From Anaerolineales bacterium (GTDB lineage Bacteria; Chloroflexota; Anaerolineae; Anaerolineales; UBA4823): DNA of 5,422 nucleotides. The notes beneath the pieces were generated by a model. That model did no database searches, was not told the origin of the DNA, and saw only the letters and a list, made by a program, of their open reading frames with translations. Both the position numbers and the translations under genes were made by a program. Positions within the stretch are counted from its first letter, which is position 1; every line of letters starts with the position of its first letter. The stretch lies in assembly GCA_022865865.1 (NCBI GenBank), contig JALHTN010000028.1:1-5422 (forward strand). Reading direction: 5' to 3'. Below, one piece after another: positions 1 to 5,422 of the stretch.

Positions 1-17
1 TACACTTTTACTATGGT

Positions 18-31
18 AAGCATACATGCTT
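18..31. repeat. Short dyad, 6-bp arms with 2-base centre
   Basis: AAGCAT and ATGCTT form a perfect dyad around a two-base centre. Read on the plus strand it ends in four T residues at 30-33, so it could be a very weak terminator for a plus-strand transcript entering from the left. It could also be an operator for a gene beyond the left edge. Arms this short also arise by chance. The rest of bases 1-91 shows no coding sequence. Confidence 0.25.
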
Positions 32-45
32 TTGAAATCATTGTC

Positions 46-92
46 AATTGGAATTCCCAGAGAAAAGTGTGAGCGTTTGGGGAATTCCAATT
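46..92 (-). terminator. 13-bp inverted repeat after cydDC, possible terminator or mRNA 3' end hairpin
   Basis: Bases 46-58 and 80-92 are perfect reverse complements of 13 bases, separated by a 21-base loop. In the cyd direction the stem starts on the last base of the TGA stop codon of cydDC. The stem has 5 G/C pairs of 13. The bases after it in that direction (GACAATGATTTC) contain no T-run, so it is not a classic intrinsic terminator. It could protect the 3' end of the transcript, or act as a protein site, since each arm includes the palindrome GGAATTCC. The repeat is certain; the role is inferred. Confidence 0.45.
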
Positions 93-3000
93 CATAAAAC
101 CTGATGCTGCAGATCCCACATACGGCGATACATTCCCCCAAATTCTAATAACTGCTGATGTCCCCCGCGTTCGACGATCTGCCCGTTGTCCATAACCAGG
201 ATTTCGTCCATCGCCTGCATGCCTACCAAGCGGTGAGTGATCCACAGCAGGGTGCGATCAGTGGCATGGTTAAGAATCGAGTGGACCAGAGCGCTTTCGG
301 TCAGCGGATCAAGGTAGGCTGTGGGTTCATCCAGGATCAAGATAGGTGCATTCTTGAGCAAGGCTCTGGCGATCGCTATTCTCTGGCGTTCACCCGCACT
401 CAAGCGAGCACCACCTTCACCGATCCAGGTGTCGAATCCTCGGGGTAAAGCTGCGATGAAATCAAGGAGCTGAGCTTGTGCGCAGGCCGCGCTGATCTCA
501 TCCTGGCTGGCAGCGGGTTTCCCCAGCCGTAAATTATCGCCCAAGGTACCATTGAAGAGAAAGATGGGTTGGGAGACAACCGCCAACTGCTCCCGGACAT
601 CATCCTGGTTATAATCGCGCAGCTCGATATGATCCAGCTGGATTTGCCCCTGGTTGTAATCCCAAAAGCGCAGCAAGAGGTTGGCCAGAGACGTTTTTCC
701 AGCCCCACTGGGACCGACGATCGCTAAACGCTTGCCGGGAGGCAGGTCGCAGCTGATCCCTTTCAAGACCGGCTTGCCAGTTTGGGTTTGATCCAGTGGG
801 GGATAAGTGAAATTTAGATCCACCAACTCAAGCTGGTGAGAAGCAGGAGCAGGAATTGGACTGGCAGGATCTTTGACCGCTGGTTGGACCTTGACGATCT
901 CGTCCAGGCGACCTGAGGCAGCTAACCCACGCTCGAGCATTTGGGCTGCTTGGGGAAGTGGTTGAGCAGCTTCGAAGCTGGCTAAGGCTGCCAGGATCAA
1001 GGTGCCCAAATAGACAGCCTCAATTTGTCCCTTTGAAACCAGGGGGATCGCCAGCAGAAGGATCAGCCAGGATGCCAGGTGAGCCAGCGTATTTTCCAAT
1101 GCACCCACAGCACTGGAAATGACACTCAGCTGCGATTGAACAGCCGCTATAGTCTGATTTAACCCGATGATCCTGTTTCGATGGGTTTTATAGACATCGA
1201 AAACTTTAATCTCTGCCATACCCTGGATCCCATCCACTAATGCCGCTGACAAGTCTGCCTGTTGGTGGACCAATTTACGTTCAGGATCCCGGCTAACATA
1301 CCGCACCAAGATCGGGGTGATGAAACCAGCCAGTATTTGAAAAACCAGCAGGACCAATCCCAGCTGGACTGAAAAAAATGCCAGCATAACAGTAACTGCA
1401 GCGGTCACCAAGACCCAAACCAGCGGTGGTGCAACTACGCGCACATAAAAAACCTCCAGCGTGCTCATATCCTGGCGAATGCGGTTGAGCAGGTCGCCGC
1501 TTTGGTACTGCATCAGACGTGCCGGCGCAAGTGGCTCCAGGACCTGGTAGAACCAGATACGGATGCGGTTGATTAACCTGAAAGTGGTTTCGTGGGAAAC
1601 GTAACGCTCGAGGTAGCGAAACAGCCCACGAGCGATTCCAAAAGTGCGCACGGCAACGATTGGGATCTGCAATACTGCGATCGATGGCTGCAGTGCTGCT
1701 GCGGATATCAAATATGCGGAAGTGGCCAGCAATCCTACACCGCTGAGCACTGTCGCCCAGCCGAGAATTACCGAGAGCAGCACCTGCCATTTATATTCTG
1801 CCAGCATGCTAAGCAGTGATTTAAGGGATGCGAGAGAAAAATCTTCCGCTACTTCAGCGATAGGCTGCCTTTCCGGCATCAGATCCATATGCACGGGCGG
1901 TCTGTATTCTTGTACGGTATCAGGTTGGAGAGGTGCGATGGGTTCTTCACCTCGTACCATGCGGGTGTATAAACCATCCAGATCCATTAATTGGTGGTGA
2001 TTTCCGGTTTCAACCACCTTTCCATGCGCGATGACGATGATCTGGTCGGCATGTTGAATGGTATTAAGATTGTGAGCAATCATCAGGGCAGTCCGATTGG
2101 AGATTACATTCAGCAGGGCTTTCTGAATATTGTGGACAGAATCAGGATCTAGATTGGCAGCAGCCTCATCCATGATCAAGAGGGGGGCATTCTTCAGATA
2201 AGCTCTGGCCAAAGCCAGGCGCTGGGATTGGCCAGCACTAAGGCGGGCACCCCGTTCGCCAATCAGGGTGTTATAGCCCTCAGGTAATTGGAGAATAAAC
2301 TCATGCGCATAGGCATTTTTTGCGGCTGTGATAACCTGATCATGGCTGGCATCTTTGCATGCAAAGCGGATATTTTCAGCCACGCTGGTGTTGAATAAAT
2401 GGGGTGCTTGAGGTACCCAGGCGATCTGAGAGATCCAATCCGAACGCCGGATCGATTGGATGGGTCGTTGGTTTATGAGTATCTGACCATCTTGTGGTTC
2501 AACGAAACCCAGCAGCAAGTCGACAAGCGTGCTTTTTCCAGCCCCGCTGGGTCCTACCAAAGCGGTCATCTTGCCTGCTGGAATCTTTAGAGATATTCCG
2601 GTTAATACCTCTCCTTCCTGCCCATATCCGAAATGCACACCCTTAAAATCGATCGATAAAGGTTCGCAGCTTCCCTGCATGGGGTCCTGAAGATACTGTG
2701 AAACCTGGAAAGAGAAATCATTTTGTTTTGGTTGTGTTTCGAGTATCTCGAATATTTTGCCTGCCGCGGTAATACCTGCCATGCCTGCATGGAAGCGGGT
2801 ACCCAATAGACGCAGCGGCAGGTAGAATTCAGGCGCTAACAAAAGTACGAAGAAGGCCTGTTCAAAGGTGAAGCGACCATAAAGCAACCGCAAACCGATT
2901 TCGACCGCAACAACGGCTGTGCTGAGCATGGCAAGCCATTCGAGCGCTAAAGCGGAGAGGAAGGTGACGCGCAAAACGCCCATAGTCGTACTGCGGTAGC

Positions 3001-3700
3001 GCTCACCGATTTGGGTGATTACACTAATCTGATCTTTGCTCCTCCCAAAAATCTTCAGCGTCCCAAGACCTTGAATCACATCCAGAAAATAGGCGCTCAT
3101 CCGGCTGAGAGTGGTCCACTGGCGTTTTGTGAGTGCTTTAGACCGATCGCCGATCAAGACCATGAACAGCGGAATGAGGGGCGCGGTAACCAGCAGTATC
3201 AAACCTGTTAAGGTATCAACTGGCAGGATGAATACCAGTACAGTGAGAGGGACCAGAACCGCGAGTGCGAGCTGGGGTAGGTATTCCCCATAATATGCTC
3301 GCAGAGCTTCGACACCCTGGTTGATCACCTGGATCAATTCACCCGTGCGAATTCCATCCGCTCTGGAACCCGGCTTGAGGTAGTTTGGACCCAGCTGGAG
3401 GATATGGTCATACAGCTGGGTGCGCAGGTCAGTCTTGATCCTTATAGCAAATCTGCTGGCAGTGTAATCACCTAACCAGATCAATATCCCCCGTAAGAAT
3501 ATCAGGATGAGCAGGATCACAAACCAGTTGTACAGATCAGAAAGCCTATTCTGAGAAAGGTATGCTGAGCTGATGATACTGCTCAAGATTCTCGCCTGGA
3601 AAACTACCAGTAATCCCCCCAGGAACCCAGCTGTGATTGGCAAGGATAGTAACAAGTAGCGTGACTTTAGAAGAGAGAGTAAACGCCGGTCGAGATGCAA
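92..3700 (-). CDS. cydDC: Fused CydD-CydC ABC transporter for cytochrome bd assembly
   Basis: This 1202-residue protein joins two half-transporters, each normally 550-590 residues, in the order CydD then CydC. The E. coli heterodimer is needed to assemble cytochrome bd; thiol export and heme transport have both been proposed. The CydD half (1-~583) has a six-helix membrane domain, then an ATPase with Walker A GPSGAGKST 383-391, Q-loop Gln431, signature LSAGQ 487-491, Walker B ending Asp511-Glu512 and switch His543. A polar, Pro-rich linker spans about 584-620. The CydC half has a second membrane domain containing RYLERYVSH 695-703, whose His703 matches E. coli CydC His85, reported as a heme ligand. 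Its ATPase has GPSGAGKTS 996-1004, Gln1044, LSAGE 1100-1104, Asp1124-Glu1125 and His1156. Both ATP sites thus look catalytically complete. The start is TTG, giving MHLDRRLL, a typical CydD beginning; no ATG, GTG or TTG lies upstream in frame. The stop is TGA. It is probably the last gene of the operon. Confidence 0.96.
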   Translation of the reverse strand: MHLDRRLLSLLKSRYLLLSLPITAGFLGGLLVVFQARILSSIISSAYLSQNRLSDLYNWFVILLILIFLRGILIWLGDYTASRFAIRIKTDLRTQLYDHILQLGPNYLKPGSRADGIRTGELIQVINQGVEALRAYYGEYLPQLALAVLVPLTVLVFILPVDTLTGLILLVTAPLIPLFMVLIGDRSKALTKRQWTTLSRMSAYFLDVIQGLGTLKIFGRSKDQISVITQIGERYRSTTMGVLRVTFLSALALEWLAMLSTAVVAVEIGLRLLYGRFTFEQAFFVLLLAPEFYLPLRLLGTRFHAGMAGITAAGKIFEILETQPKQNDFSFQVSQYLQDPMQGSCEPLSIDFKGVHFGYGQEGEVLTGISLKIPAGKMTALVGPSGAGKSTLVDLLLGFVEPQDGQILINQRPIQSIRRSDWISQIAWVPQAPHLFNTSVAENIRFACKDASHDQVITAAKNAYAHEFILQLPEGYNTLIGERGARLSAGQSQRLALARAYLKNAPLLIMDEAAANLDPDSVHNIQKALLNVISNRTALMIAHNLNTIQHADQIIVIAHGKVVETGNHHQLMDLDGLYTRMVRGEEPIAPLQPDTVQEYRPPVHMDLMPERQPIAEVAEDFSLASLKSLLSMLAEYKWQVLLSVILGWATVLSGVGLLATSAYLISAAALQPSIAVLQIPIVAVRTFGIARGLFRYLERYVSHETTFRLINRIRIWFYQVLEPLAPARLMQYQSGDLLNRIRQDMSTLEVFYVRVVAPPLVWVLVTAAVTVMLAFFSVQLGLVLLVFQILAGFITPILVRYVSRDPERKLVHQQADLSAALVDGIQGMAEIKVFDVYKTHRNRIIGLNQTIAAVQSQLSVISSAVGALENTLAHLASWLILLLAIPLVSKGQIEAVYLGTLILAALASFEAAQPLPQAAQMLERGLAASGRLDEIVKVQPAVKDPASPIPAPASHQLELVDLNFTYPPLDQTQTGKPVLKGISCDLPPGKRLAIVGPSGAGKTSLANLLLRFWDYNQGQIQLDHIELRDYNQDDVREQLAVVSQPIFLFNGTLGDNLRLGKPAASQDEISAACAQAQLLDFIAALPRGFDTWIGEGGARLSAGERQRIAIARALLKNAPILILDEPTAYLDPLTESALVHSILNHATDRTLLWITHRLVGMQAMDEILVMDNGQIVERGGHQQLLEFGGMYRRMWDLQHQVL

Positions 3701-3720
3701 AGGAAATTCAACCTGGTGCT
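3701..3720 (-). promoter_or_regulatory. Weak translation initiation region of cydDC (TTG start)
   Basis: The 20 bases before the TTG start contain only an AGG, at 3714-3712, followed by an 11-base spacer. This is a poor and rather distant Shine-Dalgarno match. Together with the TTG codon it predicts low translation of the transporter relative to cydB, which has ATG and a well-placed GGAG. That fits an assembly factor needed in smaller amounts than the oxidase. The start itself rests on protein similarity and on the lack of any other usual start codon back to the cydB stop. Confidence 0.4.
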
Positions 3721-3775
3721 GAGACAGGATCAGGCAGCGGATGGATAGATCGCAATCGGTTTTCAGAAACGAAGA

Positions 3776-4810
3776 TCAATAGGTGAGCGATTGCGGCTCT
3801 GACTTGATACGCTTGCGGAAGATCCAATAAGTCCATCCCTGGTAAAGCAAGACCAGAGGTACGAATATAAGAGCCACAATGGTCATGATCTGAAGTGTGT
3901 AGGGTGATGATGCGCTGTTGTAGATGGTCAAACTATAGTCAGGATCGATCGTGGAGATCATCACATCTGGAAATAACGACAGGAAGAATGTGACCAGGGA
4001 AGCCCCAATCGTGATCATTGTCATGCTGAATGCTAATCCCATTCGTTTCCTGCGCACAAAATAGCCTGCCAGAAAAGCTGCAACCATTCCGGTAATTGGT
4101 ATGACCCCAGGATTCACCCCTACGCGGTTAATAATATCGGTGTAAGTATATGTGGCAACCAAGAGCGCCAGGAGTGATATCACTGCCGGGATCCATAATC
4201 TCCAAGCAATTATTTCGGCGCTTTTCCGCAAATCTTCCGTCGTTTTCAAACTCAGGTAGATGGCTCCATGCAAAGCAAAGACCAGCACAGTGGTTATGCC
4301 GCCTAGGAGTGCATAAGGATTGAGCAGGTAGAGAAAACCACCCACATAATTCATATTGGCATCAATCGGCACGCCTTTAGCCAGATTTGCGAAGGCGACG
4401 CCTAGTAGTAGAGATGGAATCAAGCTGCCGAAAAAGATGGACCAATCCCATAATTTCCGCCAGAAAGGATTTTTATCCTTACTGCGAAATTCAAAGGCCA
4501 CACCACGGATGATCAAAGCAAGCAGCAGCAATAAGAACGGCAGGTAAAAACCGCTGAACATGGTCGCGTACCAAAGTGGAAAAGCTGCGAAGGTTGCTCC
4601 TCCGGCGGTCAGCAACCAGACTTCGTTGCCATCCCAAAAAGGACCAATGGTGTTGATGATCACCCTTCGTTTCAGATCAGTTTCTTCAGGTGTCTTTCCG
4701 CGACCTAAAATTGGCAGCAGCATCCCAACACCAAAATCAAAACCTTCAAGGATAAAAAAGCCGATATAGAGGATTGCAATCAAAATGAACCAGATGGTAT
4801 TAAAGTCCAT
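3776..4810 (-). CDS. cydB: Cytochrome bd oxidase subunit II (CydB)
   Basis: This is the second large subunit of cytochrome bd, a roughly nine-helix membrane protein that packs against CydA and takes part in proton and oxygen delivery. It carries no full heme-binding site of its own in the best studied enzymes. At 344 residues it has normal family length. Visible family motifs are GFDFGVG at 23-29, GPFWDGNEVWLLTAGG at 56-71, FSGFYLP at 85-91 and RGVAFEFR at 102-109. Asp25 and Asp60 match E. coli CydB D29 and D58, which have been placed in a proton path. A conserved LHGA sits at 180-183. Hydrophobic helices are seen near 5-29, 55-75, 80-103, 122-143, 164-188, 205-223, 235-253, 257-280 and 305-330, with a basic end on the last. 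The ATG start is supported by a GGAG seven bases upstream. It lies 53 bases after cydA and 75 bases before cydDC. It appears intact. Confidence 0.98.
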   Translation of the reverse strand: MDFNTIWFILIAILYIGFFILEGFDFGVGMLLPILGRGKTPEETDLKRRVIINTIGPFWDGNEVWLLTAGGATFAAFPLWYATMFSGFYLPFLLLLLALIIRGVAFEFRSKDKNPFWRKLWDWSIFFGSLIPSLLLGVAFANLAKGVPIDANMNYVGGFLYLLNPYALLGGITTVLVFALHGAIYLSLKTTEDLRKSAEIIAWRLWIPAVISLLALLVATYTYTDIINRVGVNPGVIPITGMVAAFLAGYFVRRKRMGLAFSMTMITIGASLVTFFLSLFPDVMISTIDPDYSLTIYNSASSPYTLQIMTIVALIFVPLVLLYQGWTYWIFRKRIKSEPQSLTY

Positions 4811-4817
4811 GGCTGTG

Positions 4818-4821
4818 CTCC
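4818..4821 (-). promoter_or_regulatory. Ribosome binding site of cydB
   Basis: On the minus strand GGAG lies seven bases before the cydB ATG, a standard Shine-Dalgarno distance. It fixes the start at 4810 and shows that cydB is translated from its own site rather than by overlap with cydA. Confidence 0.75.
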
Positions 4822-4863
4822 AAGAAATTCAAATCCGAAGAATGCTGTCTCATCTGCAGCTGA

Positions 4864-5422
4864 TTAGTTTTGAGTGCCGACGAATGTCAAATCTGCATCC
4901 GGCGGTGATTGGGAAGTTTCATCCATTGTAAGGGAAGGTCCTGCTTTTGCATATTTCATCAGCAAAAACACATCAGCAACCATCAAAGCACCGTATAAAA
5001 GGGTAAACAAAACCAAAGAAGTGATCACCAAACTGCTGGGGACGGTAGGGGAAATCCCTTCCTGGATCTTCATCAATCCAAAGACCACCCAGGGTACTCG
5101 TCCAATTTCGGTTAAGATCCAGCCTGTTGAGTTCGCCATGTAGGGCAAGAGTAGGGCAAAGAGAAAGAGCTTCATGCTGGTGGGGTGAGATTCGATGGTG
5201 TCCCGCATTGTCAGGAACAATCCGTAAAACCCCAACAATAATAGGAGCACTCCGAGACCAATCATGATCCGGAAAGACCAGTAAACAATCGCCACAGGTG
5301 GCACGTAATCACCTGGACCGTAGAGCTGTTCGTATTCAACCTGCAGGTTATTAATACCTTTTACTTCCCCATATAACTGGTTGAAGGCGAGCAGGCTCAA
5401 CATGTTGGGTATGCGGATGGAA
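4864..5422 (-). CDS. cydA: Cytochrome bd oxidase subunit I (CydA), C-terminal part, cut by window edge
   Basis: This is the C-terminal ~186 residues of the heme-bearing subunit of cytochrome bd, which oxidises quinol and reduces O2 to water in the cytoplasmic membrane. The frame is open to the right edge, so the Met codon at 5403-5401 is internal; the residues before it (SIRIPN) continue the family pattern. Counting from that Met, SFRIM at 43-47 holds the Arg and Met matching E. coli R391 and the b558 ligand M393. GW and TE at 94-99 match W441 and the b595 ligand E445, with identical spacing (48 and 52 residues from the Met). GRVPW at 101-105 replaces the usual GRQPW. Only about 20 residues separate the Q-loop end from SFRIM, so this is a short Q-loop type. 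About four membrane helices are present, followed by a polar tail ending in TAA. The heme d ligand region, the N-terminal half and the promoter lie outside. cydB follows after 53 bases. Confidence 0.97.
   Translation of the reverse strand, partial: SIRIPNMLSLLAFNQLYGEVKGINNLQVEYEQLYGPGDYVPPVAIVYWSFRIMIGLGVLLLLLGFYGLFLTMRDTIESHPTSMKLFLFALLLPYMANSTGWILTEIGRVPWVVFGLMKIQEGISPTVPSSLVITSLVLFTLLYGALMVADVFLLMKYAKAGPSLTMDETSQSPPDADLTFVGTQN

Noticed and set aside
2..70. 8-bp inverted repeat ACACTTTT (2-9) and AAAAGTGT (63-70).
   Set aside because: The arms are 53 bases apart, short and A/T rich, and one lies in the loop of the stronger 13-bp repeat. Chance is a sufficient explanation.
50..88. The two GGAATTCC sites resemble EcoRI linkers, suggesting a cloning artefact.
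   Set aside because: The symmetry extends beyond the linker octamer to 13 bases, and one arm runs into the natural stop codon of cydDC. Flanking sequence shows no vector-like features. Natural origin is simpler.
158..448. Plus-strand open frame of 96 codons opposite the end of cydDC.
   Set aside because: It is antisense to the second ATPase domain (Walker B and signature region) and its composition is that of a shadow frame. No ribosome site or family resemblance was seen.
1293..1790. Open frame of 165 codons on the minus strand inside cydDC.
   Set aside because: It lies wholly within the CydC-half membrane domain in another frame. The product is rich in Arg, Ser and Cys with no recognisable domain; it is a shadow of the real gene.
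3701..3778. Possible CydB-CydDC fusion through a recoded TGA, since both genes share a frame.
   Set aside because: CydB ends at its normal family length, the 25 codons between do not look conserved or membrane-like, and CydD begins in the typical way at TTG. Two genes in the same frame occur by chance in one of three cases.

Overview
The window holds the 3' part of a minus-strand cytochrome bd operon. Read in the direction of transcription, the order is cydA (C-terminal part only; the gene runs off the right edge), cydB, and a single long gene in which CydD and CydC are fused. All three lie on the same strand with short gaps of 53 and 75 bases, so one transcript starting to the right of the window is likely. 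No promoter for it is visible here.

The genes fit together functionally. CydA and CydB are the two large subunits of cytochrome bd oxidase, a membrane quinol:O2 oxidoreductase with high oxygen affinity. CydDC is the ABC exporter needed for its assembly. In E. coli it was long described as a cysteine/glutathione exporter and more recently as a heme transporter. The window therefore encodes most of a terminal oxidase plus its maturation factor, as expected for a bacterium that respires or detoxifies oxygen at low tension. The right end shows a short Q-loop type CydA with the heme b558 Met ligand and the heme b595 Glu ligand in place, and an unusual GRVPW in place of GRQPW.

The remaining sequence is about 91 bases after the cydDC stop codon. 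It contains a perfect 13-bp inverted repeat that begins on the last base of the stop codon, and a 14-bp dyad further on. Neither has the T-run of a textbook terminator in the cyd direction. No further gene is visible there.

Organism: base composition is close to half G+C by eye. The fused CydD-CydC, the short Q-loop CydA and the general flavour of the proteins suggest a Gram-positive-like or Chloroflexota (perhaps Anaerolineae) bacterium rather than a proteobacterium. This is an inference of low to moderate confidence. I see no RNA gene, mobile element or CRISPR array. The locus is a recognisable, intact respiratory operon rather than a new system; the points worth a second look are details within it.
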